Shown one piece after another: positions 8,008 through 23,000 of a DNA stretch of 24,936 bases. How positions within the stretch are numbered: the first letter of the stretch is position 1; each line of letters opens with the position of its first letter. The stretch is from Phoronis ovalis (Eukaryota > Phoronida > Phoronidae). The stretch is taken from assembly GCA_028565635.1 (NCBI GenBank), contig JAOXYB010061501.1, positions 1 through 24,936 of the forward strand, given 5' to 3'. Below the pieces are notes generated by a model. The model saw nothing but the letters and a program-made list of their open reading frames with translations, made no database searches and had not been told where the DNA came from. The position numbers and the translations under genes are program-made.

Positions 8008-11000
8008 CTGGAAAAGAAAAAAGTTTTCTAATTATGATTGGTGCTAATTAGTTAGTTGAAAATGTATAAATATTTGGCTTCTGTTATTGAATTCAGTTAT
8101 AATATTAGGAAAATAAATAGTTATCAGGATGCATTCCTTTGTTTGATTTTTCAGTTAAACATTTTTCAAATCACTTACAGTCCATTTCAGAGGTTCTTCG
8201 TCTGCTGTTAAAATGCAGTTGACCAATGAAAATATGGTGATATTTTGTTGGACTTCAGTTGGATGTTTATCATCTGCTTCCCACCTTAACGTTAACACCG
8301 GCTTCTTTAGTGGTGCTAATTAGTTAGTTGAAAATGTATAAATATTTGGCTTCTGTTATTGAATTCAGTTATAATATTAGGAAAATAAATAGTTATCAGG
8401 ATGCATTCCTTTGTTTGATTTTTCAGTTAAACATTTTTCAAATCACTTACAGTCCATTTCAGAGGTTCTTCGTCTGCTGTTAAAATGCAGTTGACCAATG
8501 AAAATATGGTGATATTTTGTTGGACTTCAGTTGGATGTTTATCATCTGCTTCCCACCTTAACGTTAACACCGGCTTCTTTTGGTCTTTATGAAAGGATTT
8601 ATACACAAGAGGTAGTTTCTAAAAATTACAACAAATATAAATAATTTTAAGTTAATGTAAAAACATTAAAAAGGAAAACATCCATTATAAACAGTGGACA
8701 TAGCTATTTATTAACCAACTATCAAAATTTAGTCAAAGGGAAGAAATATATTATGAGTTAAAACTTCCGCAACTTTTCTGATACAAGAACTCCTAATTCC
8801 ATATAGTACACTAGTGAGCACCAAATCATAGGAGACCATGTGAATAACTTTTCAACTGTTAATGAGATATTGAAAAACTAAGCCAGTCAATGGGCACGTG
8901 TCACTTGACCTGTTATTATATACTGATATGTATGTGATTGTTTACTGCATGGGCAAGTGAAATGAGGTTGTTTGAATATAGAAACTTGAAACATATTTTT
9001 TCTTTACGGATTTTACAAACTTAGTGAATAAGGCAGTCTACTCAGTCCTTCATTAAATTGACTTATTGAACGATGTAGTTGGCATGTTTTCAGATTACCT
9101 CTGTGTACACTCTCTTTACAACTCCCAGCTTTAAAACTAAGATGTCAAAGGAGCGATCCAACACAGCCATCACCATAGCTTTTTCTTCTAATGGTCCACA
9201 TTCCTGAATCAGAAAAAAATACTCTCCCAATTGTTTTTAAAACACGGATATTACGAACCAAATACAAAATTAATAATTAAACATACAGCTACACAGTGGT
9301 TTTATTTGTTCATCAGATGATATCAGTGATGAAGCCACCTGGTGGAGATAAAATAGTAGTTGCATGTGTTACATAATTATTATAATATAATAACAATAGT
9401 AAAACATAATTATGGATTTATGCCTTCTGCAGAAGCAGCCAGCAGCAAGAGGCTGTAAACCTAAAACCTATTATAAGGTTGTTCACTCTAATTCTCCCTT
9501 TTCTTTCAAAATAATTATGTTTTATTCATTACTAATTCTGTAATTAATTGTACTGCAAAATAAATTTTAACATGAAAATTGTGTATTATAATAGTTGATC
9601 ATCAATGTTTACAAAAACTATTTTTTCTGAGCAAATATAGAGCGATTATTCTTACCTTAACAAAAACAGCAAAGAACAAGTTGATGCTGAGGTCTTGAGC
9701 TAACTTGGAAGCATATTTTTTGTCATTGCAGTGATCAGCTTGTTTTTGGACATCATTACTTGACTGTGATGGCTCATCACAGTAACCTTCAAAATCCAGA
9801 AAAAAATAACATTTTAAAATACCACAGATTATAAGTTTGTAATAATGGAGATGGGATAAATCAAACACTAGAAACTTGAATGAAATAGAGGCTGTACATG
9901 GTATATAATTGACAAATGTTCAATGTATTGGAGAGTTTATTTGGCATGCAAGACACATGTTTGAGAGGATGTTCCATAAGGAATTATGATTCGTCCAAGT
10001 GGGTTGCTTCTAAGTGAAAGAAAAGGTTTTATCTTAATTATCTATGGGACTAAATTTTACGCATCATCTTTGCCTAATAATAAAATTAAAGCAATCATTG
10101 TTACTAGCAAATAAAAATCTTTAACTTTTTTTAAATTGAGATGAAGTACCTAGAGATGCAGCTAGTAATCTGTGAACCAAAATATCTGGGTAACGTCTGA
10201 TAGGTGACGTAAAATGTGTATAAAATGGTACACTCAAAGCATAGTGACGGAATAACTCTTCATCCTCAAGGACCCCAGAGCAAAAATATTTAGCCATCTG
10301 AAAGAAACATTCATTACATATTACATATTATAATCAGTATGAAATAATTACAACCATATATTTTCAATATAAAGGCTGTCAAGGAAGATCTTGCAGGTAG
10401 GTAAGCATTGCAGTTCGTTGGCGTGACTCTTGCAGGACAGAACATCCTGGAGGTTTTTAAAAGGTTATGCCTTATGCTTTAGTAAGGCAAACAGAAGTAA
10501 AGCAATTTTCAGTGCAAAATAAGTTTATCACTTAGCTAGTAAATAAATTTTAAGTACATGTAATAACTTGTAATAAAATAAATCCTATGTTAAAGGAAAA
10601 CTGTTCACTTTGAGTGTTGATCCATCTCAACAGATTTTATAGCTTTAGACAACAGTTGTCACTCTTGAGAACATCACTTTTCCCACAATTTTAAGGCACA
10701 AAAATAAACTGCTTGAGAAAAAAAATGAGTACCTGCATTGGCTTGGAACATAACACAGTCAAAATTTGACTCCTTGCTTTGCTGTAGATGTCTTCACTCA
10801 TATAGCTAGCTAAAGATCGATGGAGAGCCCCTGAGTTACTGCCATCTACTGGTACACCTAGGTTGAGACACAACTGAACCTAAAAATATACAAATCACAG
10901 TCAAGAATGTATAAACTCTTCAATACTAAGCAACCTAACGAAAAAGTAAATAAATTTAAAAATGTAGTTTGTTAATCATATTTAACTACATATCACTGTC

Positions 11001-14000
11001 TTACCAAGTCGTCCATCAATTTTGACTGTGGTGGAGGATGCCTTCGTAAGAGTGCTTTTTCTGGATAATTTTCATATATTCTCCGTGCTGTCGCCATGTT
11101 TGCTAAGAGCATAAATTCTTCAATAAGCCTATGATCAAAAGAACAAATTAATGTAAACACACACATACATGTATAACATTATAAGTTATAATATTTACTG
11201 GCAAATTTATGTAAGTATCTAAATTATACCAGACTGATAAATAAACTATGTAAGTACTTATAGTTTATGAATAAAATTACTTGTTACTGTCTTTCTGCTC
11301 ATACACATGGTAGCCACATGGCAGACCAGTTGTGCTGTCTAAGGCAAAGCTGAGCTTGACCTGGTCCAGGCGGAGTGCTCCATCATCAAAACGTTTCTGT
11401 CTCAACTGTTTCGCAAGCTGTAAAATTGTTTTTTAACAAGTTTATTTATGACTTCATGTTAACTATATAATTTGAGATTATAAAAAAGTTATAATAAACT
11501 GCAGAAAAATTTAACACCATACCTCAGGTCACATACCTGATGGTTATAAGACTTGTATTTAATATATAATTGGTAAATAGGCCTAAAATAAATAAATTGT
11601 GTGTTTCCGGACATCAGACCTACCCTAATTTTAACCTTCGACCCTAAATAATTTTTTTTTGCATATTCCACAGAAAATTCTTGCATTGTTATTCTTTTTA
11701 TTGTGCCTTTCATGTTTCGTTAAAAAAAACTTCTTTAAAAAATGCCTTTGTGTACCTATCTGCCCTATTTTTGTAACACTGTTACTGGAAAATACACAAT
11801 TTTCTATTTTAGCCCTAAAAAAGCACAATTAACCACTCAATGCATAACAAAAAATTCAAAATGTATGTGTATGTATGATCTAGTGTGTGGATTGGTGTTT
11901 GTGAACATAAACCATGTACATGTATAAAAATGTATGTACAAGTCTTGTAAATGTAAGTGCACGTGTCTATGACATTTTAGTACTACTGAAACAATAGAGT
12001 TATTCAAAATGGATATAAACTGTGCCTTTGGCTTCTTAGACCATTTTTCAAAACAGCACTTGATAATGTGCATTATTATTTGAATTTATTGAACATGGCA
12101 ATTTTGGATAAAAAAATCTTTTTCAACTTGGGGTTAATTTCTGTCTTAAAAGCTGGGCTGTCGACAGGTGTCTGCATGTGTTTCTTATATAGATAAATTA
12201 CCTGCGTTTCTTATATAGATAAATTACCTGTCATTTCTGAATACTAGATAATTATGCTACAATACATAGTCTCTGTAAAGACTTACAACAATATTAATCT
12301 GTCCCCTAATAGTAGAAAGCTAATGAGCTATGCTAATAACCTGTAGCATCAGAAACAACAAACTATGTGTGCCACCTGTCACCAGCCAATGCTAACCTGA
12401 AAAATCAGCTCCAAGTCCAGAAACAGTTTTTAACCAAAATCTGCATGTTCAACAAATGTGCACATTTTTAAATCTCTTATAGTTTGCCTTTTTTGATTTT
12501 ACATTTGCACAAAAAAAGTTGAAAAATTGTTTAGGTGTCAAAAGTATAGGTAGTTCATACAATTATAAATAACTTTATATTTTATTTAATAATTATTAGA
12601 AATTTTTAGTTGTTACTACTGAGCTGACCAACTGCTAGAAATATAAGTAACTGAAGAGAAATAGATAAAAATCTGAGGAAAATAAATATTCCTTGACAGC
12701 TTTTGTATTCGGTGAAAAACATTTTAAAAAATGGAGAATTTATATAGGGATTGTAAATTTATATTAAAAATTGAATCAAAGTAGCATCAGAGGCAAGTGT
12801 TTGAACAAATACATGGAATTAAATAAACCTTTTAACAAAAAATATGGTTGTCTAATGAAACTATTAGATGTTAAAATTAATAGCATACTATAATATAATT
12901 CTATAAAATCAATAAAATCTACCAAATCAGATCTTTTCACTTATTATTGTAATTCTTGCAAGGGTTATGCAACTAATGTGGTTAATGCAGTAAATATTTT
13001 ATACCATACATCCTTTAATTATTAGTTGTTGAATAATTATTTTGATGATTTAATCGTTTTAGGAATGAAAAACTTTCTAAAGTGTGGTAGATGTGCTTAA
13101 GGACTCGAGTTACAAAAAGCACTATTATTTGACTATAACTTTCTTTATAAATTTTCATAATCAAAATGAAGAGATAGGCATATAAAAGGATACATTTTTT
13201 AAAAGGTTATACTTCAATGTTAATGAATCCAAAGGCAAAAAGGTTGAAAATAATTCTCATGATCTGATAAATATCCATTTCGGGAAAAAGTGTTTTTCAA
13301 GTTTTAATATTAATGGAAAAATATATGTCAGAAACCCTTGCACCTACAAAGCTGATATTTGGCAAAAATTATCTTAAGATATAGGTCTACAAAATTTGTC
13401 TCAATTTTTTAAAATTTTGCTTAGTTTAAAAGTTATGAATTTTTAAAGTTAAAATGTCAGGATTTTGTTGATTTTGATCTGACCCTTAATTTTTTTTAAA
13501 TCATAACTTTTCAACAAAGCCAAATTTTAAAAATCTGATACATAATTTTGTAGATATGTACGTATAGCTCATCTTTACAAAGTTCCAAATTTGTAGGTAA
13601 AACATTTTTTGGACTAATTTTTTTAAATTAAAATTCGAAAAAACACATTTTTGTCCTTAAAATGGCTTTTATCAAGTCATATGATCGAATTCAAATTATT
13701 TAACCTCAGGATTTGTAAACTTTGGAGTATTAACTTTTTTTAAATGTATACTTCAATATGTCTGTCTCTTCATTTTAATTGTAAAACTTAGGTTGAATTA
13801 TATATATACATCTTTGTATCTCGAGCTCTTAATGAATTGAAAATTTGTAGTAAGTCTGGATAAATTAATTTGACCTGAATTTGTAAAAATAACAGTTTCA
13901 GACAGTAGCTGAATTATAACGTGGCTATTTTTATTTATGCACCAAGAACTATTTTTTGACTCTAACCTTGTCTAAAATCAGCACTCTAGTTCTAATATCC

Positions 14001-17000
14001 TGAATTTCAAAGCCTTTCGATATTGGAGGCAATTCTTGAGGTGTCCAGGTCCTCTCTGGATTTTCAATGAAACCCTGGAAAAGGAAAAAAAATATCTTCA
14101 AGAATCAGTATCAAGATGAATGGCTGAAAGGCATGGGACACTTTTAATGCATCAACAGGCTTTGGAAAGTTATTATCAACGGGCAAGTTATTATTTTCAA
14201 AAGTAATTTAAAATAAAAGACACAGATCACATGACCTATTTTTCACAACTGAATTTCTATATTTGGAACTTGGAGTTGAGCCACACCGGCAAAAAGATAA
14301 GTTAGTTACTGGGCGAAAAACCATGTCAGTCGGGCTGTTTTTCAATTTTTATTTTAAAAAAGTGTTTAACAGGCCTTAAAAATCGAGTCGGTTGGGCTTT
14401 TTTCATAAAAAAATTATTTTTTAATTTTTTTCTGAAGCAGTTGCGCCCGCTAAACTAGGTTTATTAAAAACAAATATAAAAGTGAAAATGCCAAAATTTG
14501 AAGTAGACTTGCTTGTTTAACAAGGTTTCCTTTTGGTCTGGCCTGACAAACTTTCAGAATGTAATTAATTGCACATTTTTAGTAGTCTGTTAAAAATTTA
14601 AAAAAATGATGAATATTCAAAGTTCTTATTGCATTACTTAGTAAACGCAACACTAAACACAGTAAAATAATATGATAATCATTGTATAATACAATTAGTT
14701 AATCCAATAATAACTACTATTTAGTTTATAATTTATTATAATATGTGAAGGCCTATTTTTCGTCATGAAAAATCTTGACCGCCTTTACTTATGGCTTAAT
14801 TTTTATTTGTCAACATGGATGCCTCAGGCAAGCCGAGGAATGAGTAAGTCAACAGTCTCCTTTATCATTTAAATCCAATGTTGATATGCCAGTAAATATT
14901 AGGATTCCCATGGTAACATTTTAATTAATGATTCATTTGTTAAAAATATTTACATTTTTATAGCTTTTTTTAGCAGCACCATATGCTCCTGTTATTTCGC
15001 TCACTGAGCACCATTTTCTGGAGAATGCTAATGAAACCTCTAGTCGTACTCCACAAACAAATCCCACAACTTTACCATAAAAAGTGGCATCTAAATATCG
15101 TGATATTTTTTGACAAGCAAATATTAGTCCATCCATCTATGTCTTGTATCTGACTGCAAAGTGTGTAGTTTTGTTGAAATGAGCCAGTTCAGGTTAGAAA
15201 TTTAAAAACCTTTATATGCATATGGCATAGTGCTCAGTGTATTAATGGGTAACTTTTTCTCCTTTTTTTTCCTTTTTCTTTGGGGTTGGCTGTTTTGATC
15301 ACTTTTACTTAAAACTGGGTGTAATTTTGCTTAAAATGACAGAAATCAGAGTTTGAAAATCCTGTTTTTATCAAAAAATGACAGGATTCTTTAGTGAATG
15401 GGGATTTGGGAAAGACTGCAAAGCGCAAGGTTCACCAGACGACCCAATAATGTACTAAAGAGAAAAGTTTATGCCAGCACGAAAAATTAATTGTATAGGA
15501 TGCATAAAGATAGAATTAAATATCTTGATTTGTGACTATAAAAAAAATTTGATCGGAATGTCAGGCAAGACATTATAAAAACATTTATTACCATTAAAGT
15601 GGATGGAAAAATTAATTGACAGTGTACTTATACCATATCAAATTGCCACATTAAAATTTATTGTTCTAAAACATATGTAGCATGTGCAAACAAAAACTTA
15701 TAAATTTTTTAATGACACATACTTTAATTTTTAGATTCTAAAGAACCATTAATTCACATAGTAGATAATGAGATGACAAGCATTATGACATGAATACATC
15801 AATAACTTTATATACCAGTAGGATTAATTGGGTTTTAATTAATAATACCATGAACACAGGGATAGACTGATGACAGTTCACAGACAGAGTGTAGAAATAT
15901 CAACCTGAGATAATTACATCACTTTTTATTAATTTTGTATTTCATTCAGAAAAATAGGCCCCCATATGGACAATTACTTGACCATTGTAGGTAAAATCTA
16001 TTATTTATTGCATTTTACTGTGCTTTTACACCCTGAACAAAATTCTGTTTAAGGACATCTAATCAAGTCTGTTCTTAAAAATTATTCCACTATACACTCA
16101 TCAAGTAAATTCACAAAAAAACTTTGTGATTGTTATGTTCCAGTAGGCAGGCAATTGATTCCAAGCAAAGAACTATTTTTATTATGCTGGAAACAGAAGA
16201 CAAAAGTAATCATTAAGACTACAGTTTTATTATATTAAACTTCCTTTACATGCGTAATTATATCATGACATGAAAAGTTAGGTTCTTCCTGAATGCATAG
16301 ACCACAGTTACCATTAATCAATTTCAATGGGCATAAGAGATTTTATTCATATATCAAAGAACTTTCCTGATTACATAATAATGCTATATCTTAAACATAA
16401 CTTTCCCTTTAAAATATTTCATCCAATTTCCAAAAAAGTAAAAGTAGTGAACAACAGTAGAAAAATTGACTACAGATAATTTTGTTGCCTGTAAGGTTGT
16501 GTAATCTGTATATCAGAATTCAAAATTAATTGTGCGTTTCCATGAACTTGAAGACAGTGTTCTAATACTTAACTGGCCTCTTTACAATAGATTCTTGATT
16601 AAATTTAAAAGAAAGAACCTTCAGTGTCCACCTCCATATAATCTGATGAAGATTTCATAATGACATTTTTTTAACTTCTATTTAAGCTTAAGTTTTTGTT
16701 CGTATCAAATGGAAAAGATTTCTGGGGAACATACCTGTGCATGGCCATAACTGAGTTTGACGCATGAGCGTATCACTGTTCTTCCAAACCACTCATCATA
16801 TATCTAAAAATAAAAAAGAGAAACTTCAAAATTATATCAGTACTTCCCAGGTATTTGATTATATATTTATATTTATTTAAATTATACTAACTAAATGAAG
16901 TGCCCATCTACGACAGGAAGTAAAAACACCATTCCTCTATAGTTTGATTCAATCATGGAAAGTAGTAAAATGAACATTACTTTCAGTTCCTTATTTAAAT

Positions 17001-20000
17001 TTCTTAGGACAATCATGATAACACTTGACGTCATCTTGACTTTTATTAAATAAATGCTGAGCAAACAAATACATATTAGTTGACATTATTTTGACTAAGT
17101 GACTGGCAGGCTATATACATGCATACATACATACATACACCATGATTGCATTATATTTATTAGCAGTGGCTGTAGTCTCTATCAGTGGCAACTCTACATT
17201 TCAAGGATGCCCTCTTTAAAATGCAATCATGTAGTATAATCATAAACTAATAATTAAAACAGAAAATAGAAACTGAATACAAATGAAGAACACAAAAAAA
17301 ACATCTTAAAGAGCATGATAGATTACAGGGTAATATAGGAATTTTATATTAATGGTCATATTAATTTTGTGAATGCAAGGATTACACCTGATGACTGTAT
17401 ACACAGAATCGTGAAACTTGCAAGATGATGATTTGAGAGGAAAGTCTAAAGTTTATGAGCATAAAATTTTAATTCACATTATTTTTCAGATCCTTATTAC
17501 AATTTATTCATGGTAGTTTTATTTCTTACTTAGTTCCTTCTTATTTAGTCTTCTACTCTGATGAAGTTTGCCTGTTCCGCGGTTTTGTATGCAACATCCA
17601 CGTAAAAAAAAGCATCTGGAGAATTGTAAAATAACTTTTTGTGTTTCCAGTTTAATATTGTTTACTGATGTTTTTGTCACTATTGGCACAGTTCTTGTAA
17701 TACAGAATATTTTATTTAAATTCTGTTACAGTTATCATGCATCCCGAAGGTTCAAAGGGCTAGTGAGGAGTGGGAATAGATATACTGGTCGATTATTTTG
17801 TTGGTATTTATTATTATAATCACATAATATGTCACTGACACTGAATGTTATCTAGTGAATAGTAAATATACTTTTTAGTTTATTTAGAGATTGATTTTTA
17901 AACTTATTTAGCAGTAAAGTTTAGTTTTGTCTTAACATATTGTATTACCCTATTCGAAAAAGATGTAATATTACAATAAATATGCTATGACAGCTTATTA
18001 ATCACAAGTAGTCATATGTAAGTATAGAACACATTAAATTGATATAAATACATTAAACTAACCTTTATTAATTAACTGGTGTTTAATATTAATTAATCAG
18101 CAAAATAATGTATTTTGTGCAAATCCCTTTGATTATAATGTGTGAAATAAAAAGTTCAAATGAAGTTAACTATTAAGTTCTTCATTTCCGTATTCTTGTA
18201 GTTTAGATTTAAATTATAGATTATACATATTTCAAAAACAAGCTCATAATTTGTTATGTTAATTATTAGTTACACGACACGACTGAAGTTCGTGACAAAT
18301 AGTCACGGTCTTACAAGGACAAGATTTACACATTACATGATTCAAGAACAAAGAAACAACCTAAGGTCATCATCTTGTTGTACAGAGTCAGGATTCAGGA
18401 ACCTTGTTTTTTTTGTAATATTACAATCAAGATATTACATGTTACGGATAGTCGCACTTCATATGACAACCAAACTGAAATGTACAGTGCACATCTTCCT
18501 GAAACACTTGCACAATCCAGAAGCACTCTGGCAAAATAATTATTGTATGTAATGAGCACATTGTGACATGAACTGTATCTTTTCGCAGCCTGAAGAAACA
18601 GGATCAATACAGAGATTCAAATATATATTTTTTAAAAGAAAAAAACTTACTAGTAATAATTTGAAACTATTCATGGCCATTAATTTATGTTTTCTATTTT
18701 AAATATTAATTTTAATATTAATATAAAAAGTATAAGGTGGTTTCCCATACTGGCATATCACGAATATCACGTTACAAAAGTAATTATATTCTATGCTCCT
18801 GATGATGTATAATTAACATTTTATGAATGTCAGGTAGATTATCTGATTTCATACTCCATGAAGAACAGTGATGATGGTAGGTTTATGTGTTAAACTATTT
18901 TCTAGCATGCAATTTTAATTTAAAATAAAATACTTTCTACTTTTTTTAACTTTCAGTTTTATCACACAACCTTTTGCACAGTCTATTCTAATTAATTTTC
19001 TTAATTTTAAAAAATGTTTATTTACGTATAATTAAAATAATTTCAAGTTTAGTCCATCAGACCTATTAAAATTTTTGATCAAACAGCAGTGTAACTAAAA
19101 TCAAAATTAAGCAAGGCATATGACATGCATTCTGTGCCCTGTATTTTAAGCTGTGTATTTGTACAGTGCAATTATAGAGTTTGAATATGTTGATTTAGTA
19201 TTTTTGTTGTCATCTAAACTGTGGTTCGGTTGTTGCGTTATTTTATTTTTAAACATAACGTACTTGTAATCAGTGATAGAGATGTTCTGAGTGAGAAAAA
19301 AGGTAGTTGCCAAAATATTAAATTTATCAAGAACACCACTGTACAAAGTTATATTCTTGACATTGTCTACAATTGTGTGAGTATAGTCTGTACTGGTATA
19401 CTGCATGAATACCCATTCTGTGATGATGTGATATTTTAACTTGAGATGTTTTTTTATCTGTCAACATGCTGTATTTTATGTAAAAAGCAGATTTCTCAGA
19501 CCATAACAAGATTTTTTAAATTAAAATTTAAAGTTTAATTTTAACCTAATTGATCAGTGAGATTCTTAAGGTAAGTGTGGGTGGATTAACACGATTTTCT
19601 CAAAATCAAGACCTTCAATTCCATACATAATTATGAAAGGCATGCATAGGAAATCTAATGTAGCACTTTCGCCATAGCAGTACTAGTATTTCTCACTTGC
19701 ATAGAAAATAAAATTATGATGCAACAGCTATAAAATAGCAACAATCAATGGATAATGAATAAGTGTGTACTGTATAATCAGACTAGTACCTAGCTGATAC
19801 CCAAGAATTAAAAATCTTGAAGAATTAAAATTATGTCCTATTTTAAAAGGATAAATGAAAAATCTTGAAGAATTAAAATAATGCCCTTATGACCACAGTA
19901 TGCTGAGTAGCAATGTAAAATGTAGAATGACATCACCTGTCCATCTTTATTGATTTTCCATACAACAGAGAAAGTTAGCCTATCTTCATCTGGATTCAAA

Positions 20001-23000
20001 CTGCAAAGTTGCTCACATAACAAACGTGGCAACATTGGAATTACCTGAAAATATATAAAAACATACAATACAGATATGTTATCCCAATTACACTAAAAAT
20101 AATATGACTTGTGTATTACAATTAACAAACATCAAATCATGAGCTTAGTGTTAAATCTAAAAGTATATTCTAACAAAATTAGGGGGTGGTTGAACAATGT
20201 GCTCAATATCAATGACTTCAGACAAAAGCCGCTATGTAGTAATTCTAATTTTATCATCAGAAGACCATCCACTTGCAAGTAAAATTTAAATTATCAACAT
20301 AATTTCATTCCACTAAATAATGAATTTAATTCTACCAAATATCATGTCTTTAGGTCCATGTGTTTATCACAGCACCATAAATCCAAACAAGAGACAGAGA
20401 AAGTGTTGACCTTTCTATATGTTAGTACTAGCAAGATTTTTGAAACTTTTGAAAGAGGGTAGTTTGCTTACTACTAGATTATAAACAATCTGTTTTGAGA
20501 GACTGAGTGCAAGGTTCCAAAATAAGATTAGTTTTACCCTATTAAACTTGCAATGACAAATGTTTGACTTATAAGCTAGATTTTTAATTGAACTTATTAT
20601 GCAAGTTTAGTATAACTTTATGTGTGCAAACAACAGTCAGAGATCAAGCAATTGCTCCTCAACGCAAACTTGTATAAAAGAAAGGCTTAGGGTTTAAAGC
20701 AGCTACTAATTTTATCTTTTATTGCATGAAGAAATTACTTTAGAAATATATACATTAATTAAGCAAGAATGGTTTTATTATTTCCTTTTTAACAATACTT
20801 TTTCATGCAATTATGGGGGAAATAATAAATCATTTCAATATTTACAGAAAAATACAAGGGTTAGTTGTTTTAGTACTTAAATATTAAAATTTTAAAGCAC
20901 TTGTTTAACTTGTAAGTCAATGTTTTTATTTTTATCCATTTTGTAATGTTTATTCAAATATAGGCATAGAAGACCACACCTATAAGGAACTGTATTTTAC
21001 TGTAACAGTCACAAAAAAGTTAATATGTCTATTAATGTTAGCTTCCAGGAAAACATATTTATTTACTTACATTTGAACATATCCGTTACATTTTGAATAC
21101 AAAAGATTAATATATATATAAATTATATAGTTTATTGTCACAGTAACATATTTTACAAAGTACATGGACAAACACAAAAAAAAAGAAGCAACTAATAAAC
21201 AATACTAAGTAAAACTACTAATATGTACTACAATATGACTATACTATACAAATATATGTGCAAACCACATATACCCATACATACATATACCCACACATAC
21301 CTGCGTGCATGTGTCCATGTACATGGTAACATACACACACGTACACGCATATACATATATATAAATACTTCTAATAATATATATGAGTACTGATATATCT
21401 AGTACAAAAATTGTTCAAATAGCAAAGAGCACTATAATGATTGCTGGGAGGACCTTATTTTGAACATTTTAGATAAAATATATAGCAACTGACAAAATTA
21501 CAAAGATTAATACTGTTCAAGTATAAACAATGTCAGATTATTCATAATTAGTACTAGTACTAACATATTTATACCATCCTAACACTAAGTATAACTTTGT
21601 CTGGTTTAAGAACAGTTTAGCTACCATCCACTGAATAAGATAATGTACAAAATAGTTTGAAATTTAACAACTTTCTTAATTTAATTTAATTTAAGTAAGA
21701 AAGGAAGCAATTACAACTCCCACAAATATATCATAAATTAAAGTGTTAATTAACAAAAGTATGAAATAATTAAGTTTAAACTTTTAAGTTACATTATTTA
21801 TTTTTAATTTAATCATTCTGATTTGACATTAACTACAGTGACTGTCATTGATATATGAAATCATAAACACTTACAAGTGAATTGTTTATTTGATATATGA
21901 AATAATAAACACTTACTAGTAAATTGTTTATTTGCATGCAAACACAAAAGCTTATTATTCTGGTTTACATTATTTAATTGCTGAAAACAAATTTATTTTT
22001 ACTTATTGCTTTACTCGTACATTAAAACAAATTAATTAATAGATAAAATGGTATTATTTTGTACAATTTCAAATTATTTTGCAATCCAGTTAATAATTAA
22101 ACTATTTCAATCACAAATATTTAAAGAATCAATCATTGTTTCTAGTCTGTTTAGCTCCAACAAGTAGCTGCGTCATTAAAAGTTAAGTTATGTAAAATAC
22201 GAGGAAGACAAGTTTTTATTATGTTGCATTAAGTAGCTCTGACTTTGTGAGTAGTATGAGCCATGACGTCAAGGATTTTTTTATTTGGAAGAATGAGATT
22301 GGCACAGATTAGCAGACAAATATACAAACTCATTTTAGCTTTACGATTTCTATTAAAATGAGTTTTTTCCTGTACGGAGGAAGGTGATCTTACGGAAATG
22401 AAGAATTCACAGACAGATCAGCTGCCAAAGTATGATTCCAACTTAACTTAATTATCATTAATCATGTTACATGCAATTTTGCAAGTTGTCCACCTGTTCC
22501 TCAAGATGTAACAAGCATGCTCAGACAAGTTAATCAATTCTTTCAAATCTAGACACTTTTGCTAACACTGGTCAGAGATATTTATTGTAAGTAATTTTTT
22601 TCTGTATATTAATAAATTCTTTTGAATTACTTTTAGTTATAATTTGAATTTTAGTAATTAAAATTTATGTTTAACTTGAGTTTTCAGCTTGTACTTTATT
22701 TATAAAACCTTACAATTACTTTTAACAAAATGTGTAAGAGTTTCGGTGAATACTTGGTTTCTTTCTCTTAAATAAGACCTATGCAAAATTTTGTCTTTTT
22801 TGTTTGGATTATAGGTAATTTTTATATAAGGATAATTATGATAATGAATAAATTAGCCTTCATAAGATATAAAATCCCCCTTGACCATCTTTAATCCAGT
22901 TTTTACAGAGAATTTTACCCGGGGAGTTTTATTCTTACCTTCTGTACCATGTACACACTTGTTGCTCTGTTAGCTGCAACATCATCTAACTCAGTATGTG

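Larger units (their letters stand above)
11418..13966 (-). other. DIS3L2 2.5-kb intron with tandem repeat and long palindrome
   Basis: The intron contains the 26-bp tandem repeat at 12180-12230 and the long palindrome at 13090-13850. A GT/AC-rich patch at 11860-11950 includes TGTACAT...ATGTATGTACA, which can fold. No exon is missing here: the protein reads continuously from VLILDK into LAKQLRQ. Confidence 0.8.
20045..22938 (-). other. DIS3L2 2.9-kb intron
   Basis: AT-rich throughout, with a CA/TA-rich low-complexity tract at 21240-21370 and a 42-bp tandem repeat at 21850-21933. No other gene or RNA is seen. Confidence 0.7.

Noticed and set aside
14815-14843. Possible first coding exon on the + strand (ATG to GTAAGT donor) nested in DIS3L2
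   Set aside because: The donor phase does not match the only coding-looking downstream stretch after the acceptor near 14973, and no continuing exon was found.
14933-15136. 67-codon open frame on the - strand
   Set aside because: It is intronic, short, and its translation shows no recognisable family. The DIS3L2 frame is complete without it.
18256-18552. 98-codon open frame on the + strand
   Set aside because: It lies in an intron, has no coding-like bias or motif, and an opposite-strand frame overlaps it. Chance is sufficient.
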